A stretch of DNA of 58,008 bases from RGIG4576 sp964613095 (GTDB lineage Bacteria > Bacteroidota > Bacteroidia > Bacteroidales > Muribaculaceae): assembly GCA_964613095.1 (NCBI GenBank), contig CAZTFX010000006.1, forward strand, positions 1-58,008. The letters run 5' to 3'. The position numbers and the translations under genes were made by a program. Below the pieces are notes generated by a model, which was given only the letters and a program-made list of their open reading frames with translations, had not been told where the DNA came from and did not search any database. This document shows, one piece after another, positions 1-7,953 of this stretch (position 1 is its first letter; the number at the start of each line of letters is the position of its first letter).

Positions 1-109
1 AGCGATTGAAACCTCTAATTCTATGCTTTATCGTTTTTTATCGGACACTAATAAATTTTAATTTTAACATACCTAAAATACTTCTGCATAGCACTTCCTC
101 ACATATAAA
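1..109. other. Left-edge noncoding sequence
   Basis: AT-rich sequence with no convincing open reading frame, RNA gene or strong hairpin. It could be the tail of an intergenic region whose neighbour lies outside the window. Nothing further can be supported. Confidence 0.4.
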
Positions 110-141
110 AACTCCCAACTCCTAACTCCTAATTCCTAACT
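110..141. repeat. Heptamer repeat array A (AAYTCCY)
   Basis: Four tandem 7-bp units (AACTCCC, AACTCCT, AACTCCT, AATTCCT) plus a partial AACT. The same heptamer family recurs in the same orientation at 12625-12670 and 32088-32133. It lies directly upstream of the promoter-like TATCTTTG of the DUF4286 gene, where a -33 element would be expected. Confidence 0.85.
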
Positions 142-147
142 AATCAC

Positions 148-155
148 TATCTTTG
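148..155 (+). promoter_or_regulatory. Bacteroidetes -7 element for the DUF4286-ruvC pair
   Basis: TATCTTTG matches the Bacteroidetes TAnnTTTG consensus exactly and ends 6 nt before the ATG at 162. If transcription starts about 7 nt downstream, the message is leaderless or nearly so. No TTTG -33 box is visible at 19 nt, because that position lies inside the heptamer array. Confidence 0.5.
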
Positions 156-161
156 CACATT

Positions 162-491
162 ATGATTATATACAACACAACATACAATGCAAGTAACGAT
201 AAAGCTGTAGCTTTTATAAAATGGCTACGTACACGTTACATTCCGTTTGCAACTCAAAGCGGAGAATTAAAAGAAGTACGATTGGCTCACTTAATGGTGG
301 AAAACGACGGAAAAAGTAATAGTTTTTCCTTACAGTTCACAGTAGAGAATGTAGATGTATTGGAAAAATGGTATCACAAGTATGGAGTCGAATTATTACA
401 CGAAATGGAAGTTACATTTGGACAAAAAGTAGTGGGTTTTACCACTATAATGACCATTATGGATACAAAATACCACAATGACCAATTATGA
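162..491 (+). CDS. DUF4286 family protein
   Basis: A 109-residue cytoplasmic protein starting MIIYNTTYN, the typical opening of the DUF4286 family found widely in Bacteroidetes and often next to ruvC. Its biochemical function is unknown. It has no signal peptide or membrane segment. I chose the ATG at 162 because the upstream in-frame TTG at 153 lies inside the TATCTTTG promoter element. The gene overlaps ruvC by 14 bp, so the two are cotranscribed and probably translationally coupled. A ferredoxin-like small alpha/beta fold is plausible from its size but is inference only. The family call rests on the N-terminal signature and context. Confidence 0.75.
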   Translation: MIIYNTTYNASNDKAVAFIKWLRTRYIPFATQSGELKEVRLAHLMVENDGKSNSFSLQFTVENVDVLEKWYHKYGVELLHEMEVTFGQKVVGFTTIMTIMDTKYHNDQL

Positions 492-1041
492 ACGCATAAT
501 AATAGGTATTGATCCCGGCACAAACGTAATGGGATATGGAATACTAGGCATAAATAAAAAAAGCCTACAATTGATAGCAATGGGGGTTATCAAATTGAAT
601 AAGTTTGACAGCCATTATCTACGTTTAAGACGTATCTTTGAACGCGTTACCGGACTCATAAATCAATATCTGCCCGATGAAATGGCAATAGAAGCTCCTT
701 TTTTCGGTAAAAATGTACAATCCATGCTTAAACTAGGACGCGCACAAGGCGTTGCAATGGCTGCAGCTTTAAATCACGATATTCCAATCGCAGAATATGA
801 ACCACGAAAAATAAAAATGGCAATTACAGGAAATGGAGCTGCGTCAAAAGAACAAGTTGCCGAAATGCTTCGTAGAACATTAAGTATCCCTAAGGATGAA
901 ATGCCCGATTTCCTTGACGCCACCGACGCGCTTGCAGCTGCCGTATGCCATTATTATGAATCGTCAAAACCTCTACAAGAGAAAGGCTGCCGTTCATGGA
1001 AAGAATTCATCAGCAAAAATCCCGATAAAATAGCCAAATAG
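478..1041 (+). CDS. ruvC: Crossover junction endodeoxyribonuclease RuvC
   Basis: Holliday-junction resolvase that acts with the RuvAB branch-migration motor to cut four-way junctions during recombination and repair. The RNase H-like acidic motifs are all visible: IGIDPGT near residue 10 (first Asp), AIEAPFF near residue 72 (Glu), and DFLDATDALAAA near residue 145 (two Asp). Its length of 187 aa is usual for Bacteroidales RuvC. It overlaps the upstream DUF4286 gene by 14 bp and is followed within 10 bp by a strong bidirectional terminator hairpin, so these two genes form a complete unit. No ruvA or ruvB is nearby, as is common in this phylum. Confidence 0.95.
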   Translation: MTNYERIIIGIDPGTNVMGYGILGINKKSLQLIAMGVIKLNKFDSHYLRLRRIFERVTGLINQYLPDEMAIEAPFFGKNVQSMLKLGRAQGVAMAAALNHDIPIAEYEPRKIKMAITGNGAASKEQVAEMLRRTLSIPKDEMPDFLDATDALAAAVCHYYESSKPLQEKGCRSWKEFISKNPDKIAK

Positions 1042-1050
1042 GCAAATGAC

Positions 1051-1094
1051 TAAAAAATAAATCTCAGCTAAAATTAGTTGAGATTTATTTTTTA
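1051..1094. terminator. Bidirectional intrinsic terminator between ruvC and the tyrosine kinase
   Basis: Inverted repeat with arms 1051-1066 and 1079-1094 (TAAAAAATAAATCTCA pairing with its complement), ending in T-runs on both strands. It sits between two convergent genes and serves both. Confidence 0.85.
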
Positions 1095-1100
1095 GTCTGA

Positions 1101-3470
1101 TTATTTTTTATCATCCTCATTACCATAGCCGTAACCATAGCCGTAACCATAGCCGTAACGTTTATGTTTACCATCCATTGGAACATCGGTAAGCAAGAAA
1201 CAAAGATTTTTAATCTTATTTTCATTATACAACTTACCCAATTCAGGCAAATAACGCTTATCCACGCGTCCTTCACGTATTACATAAATTGTCATATCCA
1301 CCCTACGATTAATAATAGAAGGGTCTGCAACCAAACTATATGGAACGGTATCTAAAATGATAAAACTATAATGCTCACGCAAGTACTGAATTAATTCGTT
1401 AAAACGAACATTTAACAACAACTGAGCCGGATTTGGCGGAATTGGTCCAAGTGAAATTGTATCTAAATTAGGATGAATTTTACCTTTAGTAATTATCTCT
1501 TCTACTGTCTCAGTTTTACCCGATAAATAAGTACTTACACCTGTCTTCATTCGCTGACCCAAATACTTTGAGAAATTTCCTTTTCGCAAATCCAAGTCTA
1601 CTGCTACAACTTTTCGTCCAAACTGCGCATAAGTCAAGGCAAGATTAATAGCAACAAAACTTTTACCTTCTCCAGGTATTGTTGAAGTAAATTGTACAAC
1701 ATTTCCCATTCCGTCGTCACGCTTACCCAACATATAATCAACATTACCACGCACAATACGGAAAGCCTCACTCAATCGATCCCTTCCGGTATCGGTAACA
1801 ACAATTTCTTTTCCTTCTTGTTCCTTTTCTTTGCTTGGCAACTCACCCACAATAGGAACATCACATGCAGATTCGATATCGTGGCGATTACGCACCTTCA
1901 TATCAAGTATTCTTATCCAGAAAATCAAATAAATAATACCAGCAGGAATAAGTATTCCCAAAAATGCACCAATCACAAGAATATACAACGTGCGAGGAGC
2001 TATAGGCTTACTATCACCACCTGCATGTTCAATAATTTTTGCATTAGGTTCGGTTATCGCCAATTGCAAAGCATTCTCTTCACGCTTATTTAGCAAATAT
2101 AGATATAGTTCCTCTTTAATCTTCTGTTGACGTAATACATCAACTATTTCTCTTTCCTGCGCCGGCACAGAAGCAATACGACGTCCAATTGTACGTTCTT
2201 GTAAACGCGATTGATTTACTTTTACTTCAAGAGTCTTAACCAAATTATCTATTGATCTTAATATATTCGCACGCATTGCTGCTAAGGCATTTGATCTTTC
2301 CACTCTGACAGGATTAGCCTCACCCGAGACAGAGACCATCTTGGAATACTCCAAATACTCTTTATTATATTCTTGTATCAACGCATTTATGCCAACATCA
2401 GTAATACCTGTATTTGCCGGAATAAAATCATCTTTTTTCATTCCCAGCATAAAATCTTTAACATATTGTACAAGAGATAACTGAATTTCAGATTCAGCCA
2501 CATTGGAAGCATACTTTGAGCCTTCTGTCATATATGTTGTTGCAGCCGATTGGATATCAGGAATCTTATTTGACGCTTTTAAATTTTCAATTTGGGTATC
2601 AATACCACCAAGATCTTTACTTATCGCATTGATACGTTCAACTATAAACGATTCGGTTGCATATGCGACACGATTTTTATCATTTATCACATCATCATTA
2701 TAAGCTTCAATAAGACGATTCAGTACATCTTGACACATCTTATAATTACTACCGGTAAATGATAATTGTAGCACCACAGATTCCCTATCCGCTTTCTTCA
2801 CATCCAATATTTTACTAAACTCAACAGCACGTCCATGTATATCATTAAGATTTACATATATATTTTCGTGCAGTGCCTGAGATGTAAAGTGTAGAGTCTT
2901 AACCACCGACAATTCACCAAATTCTGTATTGATTTTTTCTCCATATTTAGCTTTACTCCAAGATAAACTATCGGTTTCATATTCATACTCTGTTTCACTA
3001 ATAGGCTTCACCACAATTTCTTTAGGTCTTTGTGTCTTTGCCAATTGAGATGGGCAATACACTTCAATAGGATTTTTGCCATAGACATTTACCAAACGAA
3101 GACCTTTTTTCACAAAATACAAATTGTTAATATGCAGTTTTTCAACGACATCATCCATAAGTTGAGTCGATTTAACCACATATATTTCATTCTCCACGGC
3201 ACTTGAATTATTTGACATAAAACCCATATCCGCAAACATTGCAGCAGCTGTATTACCGCCTGCATCTTCACTTGATTTGATCAAGATATAGGCTGTTGAG
3301 CTATATTCTTGTGTTCTCGATTTTGCAAAAATGATTGCAACAGCTACACATAGCACAAATGATGTAACAAACCAAAGCCAATAAGTACCACACGCCGAAA
3401 AATACTCACGCATTGAGATTTCATTTGAAACCTCTTTATTCTCCACTTGATTATGTTCAAAATCTTGCAT
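1101..3470 (-). CDS. Wzz/BY-kinase: polysaccharide co-polymerase and tyrosine autokinase
   Basis: Inner-membrane protein controlling export and chain length of capsular or exopolysaccharide, with a fused cytoplasmic tyrosine kinase. Order: cytoplasmic N-terminus, TM1 about residues 27-53, a long periplasmic Wzz/GNVR coiled region, TM2 about 493-517, then a CpsD/Wzc-type ATPase. The kinase motifs are Walker A (STIPGEGKSF, about 593-602), Walker A' (VVAVDLDLRK) and Walker B (FIILDT). The C-terminus is a tyrosine cluster of alternating Tyr-Gly (about 769-781), the expected autophosphorylation tail. That tail is encoded by a 12-bp tandem repeat. Polysaccharide genes are absent next door, so the kinase is an orphan here. 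Length (789 aa) is normal for Bacteroidales fusions. Confidence 0.92.
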   Translation of the reverse strand: MQDFEHNQVENKEVSNEISMREYFSACGTYWLWFVTSFVLCVAVAIIFAKSRTQEYSSTAYILIKSSEDAGGNTAAAMFADMGFMSNNSSAVENEIYVVKSTQLMDDVVEKLHINNLYFVKKGLRLVNVYGKNPIEVYCPSQLAKTQRPKEIVVKPISETEYEYETDSLSWSKAKYGEKINTEFGELSVVKTLHFTSQALHENIYVNLNDIHGRAVEFSKILDVKKADRESVVLQLSFTGSNYKMCQDVLNRLIEAYNDDVINDKNRVAYATESFIVERINAISKDLGGIDTQIENLKASNKIPDIQSAATTYMTEGSKYASNVAESEIQLSLVQYVKDFMLGMKKDDFIPANTGITDVGINALIQEYNKEYLEYSKMVSVSGEANPVRVERSNALAAMRANILRSIDNLVKTLEVKVNQSRLQERTIGRRIASVPAQEREIVDVLRQQKIKEELYLYLLNKREENALQLAITEPNAKIIEHAGGDSKPIAPRTLYILVIGAFLGILIPAGIIYLIFWIRILDMKVRNRHDIESACDVPIVGELPSKEKEQEGKEIVVTDTGRDRLSEAFRIVRGNVDYMLGKRDDGMGNVVQFTSTIPGEGKSFVAINLALTYAQFGRKVVAVDLDLRKGNFSKYLGQRMKTGVSTYLSGKTETVEEIITKGKIHPNLDTISLGPIPPNPAQLLLNVRFNELIQYLREHYSFIILDTVPYSLVADPSIINRRVDMTIYVIREGRVDKRYLPELGKLYNENKIKNLCFLLTDVPMDGKHKRYGYGYGYGYGYGNEDDKK
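1126..1160 (-). repeat. 12-bp tandem repeat encoding the Tyr-Gly tail
   Basis: About three near-perfect copies of CCATAGCCGTAA (plus-strand reading) encode alternating Tyr and Gly at the kinase C-terminus. Gain or loss of a 12-bp unit keeps the frame and changes the number of phosphorylatable tyrosines by two. Confidence 0.85.
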
Positions 3471-3501
3471 TTCTAGAAATTCTTTGTTTTATACTATTTT
3501 C

Positions 3502-3548
3502 CAAATATACCGATATTTTCCCACACAATATATTTCCCTACAAAGATA
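3502..3548 (-). promoter_or_regulatory. Candidate promoters of the tyrosine kinase gene
   Basis: Two minus-strand -7-like elements, TATATTTG (3502-3509) and TATCTTTG (3541-3548), lie 32 and 71 bp upstream of the start. Neither has a TTTG at the ideal 19-nt spacing, so which is used is unclear. Confidence 0.35.
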
Positions 3549-3581
3549 TATAATATTTTTCATATATCACATACAACAAAC

Positions 3582-3613
3582 AAAAAAGAGATGCAAAAGC
3601 ACCTCTTTTTTTT
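3582..3613 (-). terminator. Terminator of the inositol-1-phosphate synthase gene
   Basis: Hairpin AAAAAAGAG..CTCTTTTTT with inner TGC/GCA pairing and a T-run on the minus strand, 23 bp after the ino1 stop codon. Confidence 0.8.
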
Positions 3614-3635
3614 GAATATTTTGATTTATTTTTAA

Positions 3636-4943
3636 TTAATCAATTTCTTCGTCAGCTTCATAACCACCCATTTCGCGGATAGCATTCTTAAGCATAACAT
3701 ATTGTTGGAACAAGTGGTTTACCGGAACTTCGTTTCGAGTATAGTCGTGTTGCGGACTCTTCAAGAAGAAGCTCAAGAAACGTTGTGTACCCCAACGTCC
3801 GGCACGTGCAGCAAGATCACTCAACAATACCAAGTCAAGGCAAAGAGGAGCTGCCAAAATTGAATCACGGCATAGGAAATTGATCTTAATTTGCATTGGA
3901 TAACCCATCCAACCAAAGATGTCAATATTATCCCAACCTTCTTTATTATCATTGCGAGGTGGATAATAATTGATACGCACCTTGTGGTAATAGTCTGTGT
4001 ACAAATCAGGTTGTTCTTCAGGTACTAAGATTGATTCCAATGTTGACAATTTAGAAACTTCTTTTGTACGGAAGTTTGCCGGTTCATCAAGCACAAGACC
4101 ATCACGGTTTCCAAGAATATTGGTTGAGAACCAACCTGAAAGACCTAGCATACGAGTACCAATAATCGGAGCAAATCCTGACTTCACAAGAGTTTGACCT
4201 GTTTTGAAGTCCTTACCTGCGATAGGCATCTTAGTTTGCTCTGCCATTTCCCACATTGCAGGAATATCAACAGTCGTATTAGGAGCACCCATAATAAATG
4301 GAGCACCTTCAGCTAGAGCTGCATAAGCATAACACATAGAAGGAGCAACATTTTCCTTATCATCAGCCTTCATTGCAGCTTCCAAATCAGCCAATTTATA
4401 ATGAACAGCTTCATTAACCGGTACATAAACTTCGGTAGAAGCAGCCCAAAGAACAACTACACGTGAAACACCGTTTTCTTTCTTGAAATTACGAATATCT
4501 TCGCGAATTTGTTCTGTCATATCCCAACGATCCTTAACATCTTTCACATTGTTTCCTTCAAGACGTTTTGCATAATTTTTATCAAATGCAGCCTTCATAG
4601 GAACAATCTTAGCCAACTCATCCTTAACCGGCTCGATGTCTTTTTCTTTCAACACTTCACAGTTAATTGCAGATTCATAGGCATTAGCAGGATAAACATC
4701 CCATGCACCGAATACGATGTCGTCCAAAGAAGCCATCGGCACAATTTCATTGTATTTAAGATACTTCTTATCAGCACCTTTACCTACACGAATCTTGTCA
4801 TATTGAGTCATTGAACCAACAGGTTTTGCCAACCCCTTACGAGCCATCAAAACTCCGGTCATAAAAGTTGTACTTACTGCACCTAGCCCAACAACCAACA
4901 CACCTAATTTGCCGTCAGCCTTTTGTACATTACATTTTTCCAT
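3636..4943 (-). CDS. ino1: Myo-inositol-1-phosphate synthase
   Basis: NAD-dependent isomerase converting glucose 6-phosphate to 1L-myo-inositol 1-phosphate, the committed step for inositol lipids. The N-terminal Rossmann motif VLVVGLGAVSTTF is at about residues 15-27. The catalytic domain carries the family blocks GKDFKTGQT (the lysine-rich active-site strand), the LxGWFSTNILGNRDG region and the NDNKEGWDNIDIFGW segment. At 435 aa it is intermediate between archaeal and yeast enzymes. It is separated by 370 bp from the upstream HAD gene and has its own terminator, so it may be a separate unit. Two CDP-alcohol phosphotransferases, an AUR1-like enzyme and PgpA lie just upstream, which indicates that its product feeds lipid headgroups. 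Confidence 0.95.
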   Translation of the reverse strand: MEKCNVQKADGKLGVLVVGLGAVSTTFMTGVLMARKGLAKPVGSMTQYDKIRVGKGADKKYLKYNEIVPMASLDDIVFGAWDVYPANAYESAINCEVLKEKDIEPVKDELAKIVPMKAAFDKNYAKRLEGNNVKDVKDRWDMTEQIREDIRNFKKENGVSRVVVLWAASTEVYVPVNEAVHYKLADLEAAMKADDKENVAPSMCYAYAALAEGAPFIMGAPNTTVDIPAMWEMAEQTKMPIAGKDFKTGQTLVKSGFAPIIGTRMLGLSGWFSTNILGNRDGLVLDEPANFRTKEVSKLSTLESILVPEEQPDLYTDYYHKVRINYYPPRNDNKEGWDNIDIFGWMGYPMQIKINFLCRDSILAAPLCLDLVLLSDLAARAGRWGTQRFLSFFLKSPQHDYTRNEVPVNHLFQQYVMLKNAIREMGGYEADEEID

Positions 4944-5275
4944 AATTTTCTAACTTTAATATATTAGGTTTTACATTTATTTCACTTCCAAATCATGGGC
5001 AAAAACAATATTCTTTCACACTCACACATAAAGATAATTTCAATTTCGTTTACCTTTTATTTTATGTTTTCTATTGAAAATCAGTCATTATCAAGGTAAA
5101 CAACAATTAAAATTATACATATTTTGCAAGGGAACAAATCTCTTTCTGCACCTCACTTTTGAAAATCCGCGTAAAATTATTACGTATTTTCTAATTAGAA
5201 AAATTATTTAAAGATTTTCTTTCATACGGTTCTGTTAAAATCTGCAAACAGAGTTTTATTTTGGTAAATAATACT
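4944..5275. other. Intergenic region upstream of ino1
   Basis: AT-rich sequence with no supportable gene. I found no exact CAAAnnTA (minus-strand TAnnTTTG) promoter match, so the ino1 start site cannot be placed. The length suggests a regulated promoter or a long leader, but nothing specific is visible. Confidence 0.4.
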
Positions 5276-5302
5276 CAAAATGCCAACTTTTAGGCACATT
5301 TT
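5276..5302 (-). terminator. Possible terminator after the HAD gene
   Basis: Minus-strand hairpin TGCC..GGCA flanked by A/T runs (AAAATGCC against GGCACATTTT), 12 bp after the HAD stop. The stem is short and the T-run modest. Confidence 0.4.
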
Positions 5303-5313
5303 TAGTTAATGTA

Positions 5314-6030
5314 TCATAATACAGCTTTAGCGATTTCGTTTAGCTCTTTAACCTCCAACGAAGCATTGTTATTTATCACTTCTTTCTCCCATCCAACCCC
5401 TTTAAGCCATACAGTTTTACATCCAAGCAACATTGCAGGCTCTATATCTTTAGTATAACTATCACCTACAACCAAAACGTCTCCCACTTTCATCCCAAGT
5501 GAGTCAACACCAAGTTTAAAAATCTCTTTATTGGGTTTTCTAACACCAACAACAGCACTTTCAATTACATCTGTGAAATATTTAAGCAAATCAAAATCCT
5601 TTAACACAGAAGTCAAATTACCATAAAAGTTACTCACTACAATCATGGGATATCGCAATTTTATGGATTCCAAAACAGGACGTATTTCTTCAATACACTC
5701 CTTTGCACTCTCATAGCAATATGTTGCAATTATAAGTTGCTTGGTTTTAATATCATCGAAAGATGCTAACCCTTTGTCTCTCAAATAAAGCAATTCATGC
5801 TTTATTTTCACCATCATCAAGTCAAGAAAGTTATATTCAGGCAATATCAATGGGTGTTTTGCCAACAAGCGTTCAGCATATACATACGCCTCCCTGAAAA
5901 CCGATTTATCTATATTAATTTCTGCTTTTAAATAACCTTGCCATATAATTTCACTCCAGTGTACACCACGGCTATCCAATGTACCACCATAATCAAAAAT
6001 AATGCCCTTGATATTACTTATATTTTCCAT
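5314..6030 (-). CDS. HAD-superfamily hydrolase
   Basis: A 238-residue cytoplasmic Rossmann-like HAD protein. Motif I is IIFDYGGTLD near the N-terminus, motif II VVSNFYGN, motif III RKPNKEIF (Lys), and motif IV VLVVGDSYTKDIEPA. The usual second aspartate of motif I (DxD) is replaced by Gly (DYG), so phosphatase activity cannot be assumed. A GTG at 6057 would extend the frame, but the ATG at 6030 fits the N-terminal beta strand better. This ATG overlaps the end of the upstream CDP-alcohol phosphotransferase by 17 bp, implying coupling. Context suggests a role in phospho-inositol or phospholipid metabolism. The substrate is unknown. Confidence 0.8.
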   Translation of the reverse strand: MENISNIKGIIFDYGGTLDSRGVHWSEIIWQGYLKAEINIDKSVFREAYVYAERLLAKHPLILPEYNFLDLMMVKIKHELLYLRDKGLASFDDIKTKQLIIATYCYESAKECIEEIRPVLESIKLRYPMIVVSNFYGNLTSVLKDFDLLKYFTDVIESAVVGVRKPNKEIFKLGVDSLGMKVGDVLVVGDSYTKDIEPAMLLGCKTVWLKGVGWEKEVINNNASLEVKELNEIAKAVL

Positions 6031-6967
6031 CACACAATTCTTCAACAAACTTGTCACATATACATTCGTGACGCCTTATCATATATATCAACATGATATT
6101 AAGTACGGTTAATTCAAAAACAAAATACAAATACGGCATTTTTATTATCACAGCAATAAACAACACAATAATACGCGTATTAAACGTAAGCATATTTGTA
6201 TATTTCATCAAGGGTTTGCTTTTCTCTCGAAAAGCGTCCTTAAAAGATTGAGGTATATTTCCTGAATATCTGCTATGAAGTTCGGCACGCAACATTTGCA
6301 TATATGGAGTGAATTTCTCTTGATTAGCAGTATAATGACGGTAAAAGAACAAAATCAATTTTGTCCAAAACTGCTTTCTCCAAGATAACTCATTCAATCG
6401 TTCATCCAGAACTCTACAACTATCCAATTCACTACCCGATTCTCCCTTAAGAAAATACAAGTGGAATTGTCTGTAATAATCGGCTGTAGCAGCTTGTTTT
6501 GCATGAAAAACTCCGGCAAATGCTGCTATTACCCAAATCATCCATGAATGTTCTGCAAATATCGTATCTGTTTCATTAACCCTTAAACAAATTGCCGCAT
6601 AAATGGCGATAAACCAGAAATCACCACTCATCCCATCCAGAATGCGCCCTAACTTTGAATATTGTTTCGTCATTCGAGCCAACTGCCCATCAGCACTATC
6701 GAAAGTGTTAGCCCAAACAATCAATAAAATACCAATGTAATTAAGCCACAACAATTCACCATGGAAATACAACAAGATACCACCAGCTACCCCTAAGAAT
6801 ATGCTTGCAATTGTTATAGCATTAGGAGTAACTCCTATTTTACTGCATAAAACAGCCCACAAATACCCCAAGGGTCGATAAAAAGCAAGGTCAATGAATT
6901 CTTCCGTATCCATTGACTTTAAACTATTCATATATTGCTCTTTTATCTCACGCAAATTCATAATCAA
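6014..6967 (-). CDS. CDP-alcohol phosphotransferase, divergent motif
   Basis: Integral-membrane enzyme of the CDP-OH phosphotransferase superfamily, 317 aa, with several hydrophobic helices (about 33-80, 125-150 and 255-300). The signature runs DSADGQLARM followed by GRILDGMSGD at about residues 87-112. Compared with the family pattern DxxDGxxARx8Gx3Dx3D, the last spacing is x4 instead of x3, so the fourth Asp is displaced by one residue. It has a long hydrophilic insertion (about 160-250) missing from the second paralogue at 7954. Lying between the HAD and AUR1-like genes in an inositol locus, it probably makes a phosphodiester-linked inositol or related lipid. Substrates are inference. Confidence 0.82.
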   Translation of the reverse strand: MIMNLREIKEQYMNSLKSMDTEEFIDLAFYRPLGYLWAVLCSKIGVTPNAITIASIFLGVAGGILLYFHGELLWLNYIGILLIVWANTFDSADGQLARMTKQYSKLGRILDGMSGDFWFIAIYAAICLRVNETDTIFAEHSWMIWVIAAFAGVFHAKQAATADYYRQFHLYFLKGESGSELDSCRVLDERLNELSWRKQFWTKLILFFYRHYTANQEKFTPYMQMLRAELHSRYSGNIPQSFKDAFREKSKPLMKYTNMLTFNTRIIVLFIAVIIKMPYLYFVFELTVLNIMLIYMIRRHECICDKFVEELCDGKYK

Positions 6968-7010
6968 GCAGGCTAGGCTATAATGATTGAAAGATATTAT
7001 CTTAATTCAT

Positions 7011-7946
7011 TCATGAAACATATTCAACGTATCTTTCTACAAATTTAGCGAATTTATTCCATTTCATCAAGCATTTTTCAAACAAGAATATTCCCAAACA
7101 TGCACATCCTGCTCCCAATATCACATCAATAAGATAATGATGAAAAGAATAAACTGCAGTAAACCATATTCCTAATACTATTATCAAGAAGAGAGCCCTC
7201 AACCAATTGAGACATTTTGCTTCTAATGAATAATAGAACGCTATAACCATGTAAGCAGAGTGCAAAGATGGAACAGCTGCAAATACATTGGAGTTTCTTG
7301 AATACAAGAAATCAAAAATAGGCAACCCCACCATTTCATCAAAACGCCCCAAACCGGCAACATTCCCCGGTGTACCCAAAATTGCTTCAAATCCATAATT
7401 GGCAACATACCACGGTGGAGCTGCAGGATGAATATAATAGCCGGCAAATCCTATTAAATTCACAAACAAGAAAACCAAAGCAAAATGCAAGTATATTTTA
7501 CGTTGATGAGCAAAATACAATCCTATCCCGAAAATAATAGGAACAGGCACCCAGCACAAATAGAATATTCCTGCCATAAAATCCATAACTTTACAATTAT
7601 GAATACCAAAGAATTCATTTGGAGTAACTACCCCATTTGCTGTTGCTATACCAAATAGGGATTTCTCTGCTTCATAAAGTCCGCGAACATCAACAGGATT
7701 CACTTCATAATTGGGCATAATATTCATCCAATCATACGAAACAGCAAATACGGCAAATGGCATTAACGCCATTACCAATTTACGACTTTGCTCTGTAGCT
7801 AAAAACATTGAGGCAATCAAAATTGCCAACACAGGATGTTCCGGACGAAAACCCACAAATGTAATAGTAACGACAAGCCACAAAACCAAACACAATGCCA
7901 ATGTCACAAATTCCTTGCGTGACGGCAATTGAAATAGATTCGTCAT
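7011..7946 (-). CDS. AUR1/PAP2-family inositolphosphotransferase-like membrane protein
   Basis: A 311-residue polytopic membrane protein of the PAP2_3 type. The two catalytic blocks are PSLHSAYM (about residue 225) and FHHYLIDV (about residue 270), as in fungal AUR1 inositol phosphorylceramide synthases, which transfer inositol phosphate from phosphatidylinositol to ceramide. Bacteroidetes make sphingolipids, so the same reaction is the leading hypothesis here. I moved the start to the ATG at 7946 (MTNLFQLPS), 7 bp after the stop of the upstream gene. The longer frame would read back through that gene. An ordinary lipid phosphatase of the PAP2 superfamily is the alternative. Confidence 0.82.
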   Translation of the reverse strand: MTNLFQLPSRKEFVTLALCLVLWLVVTITFVGFRPEHPVLAILIASMFLATEQSRKLVMALMPFAVFAVSYDWMNIMPNYEVNPVDVRGLYEAEKSLFGIATANGVVTPNEFFGIHNCKVMDFMAGIFYLCWVPVPIIFGIGLYFAHQRKIYLHFALVFLFVNLIGFAGYYIHPAAPPWYVANYGFEAILGTPGNVAGLGRFDEMVGLPIFDFLYSRNSNVFAAVPSLHSAYMVIAFYYSLEAKCLNWLRALFLIIVLGIWFTAVYSFHHYLIDVILGAGCACLGIFLFEKCLMKWNKFAKFVERYVEYVS

Positions 7947-7953
7947 ATAAACG

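Noticed and set aside
1..12. Sequence GATTGAAAC at the left edge resembling the end of some CRISPR repeats
   Set aside because: A single occurrence with no repeat-spacer series anywhere in the window, so no CRISPR array can be supported.
1692..2093. Long plus-strand open frame within the tyrosine kinase gene
   Set aside because: It lies antisense to a clear, complete BY-kinase reading frame and has no recognisable protein features; a shadow frame.
6014..6057. HAD start at GTG 6057
   Set aside because: It would add nine residues with no fold role and overlap the upstream gene by 44 bp; the ATG at 6030 is simpler.
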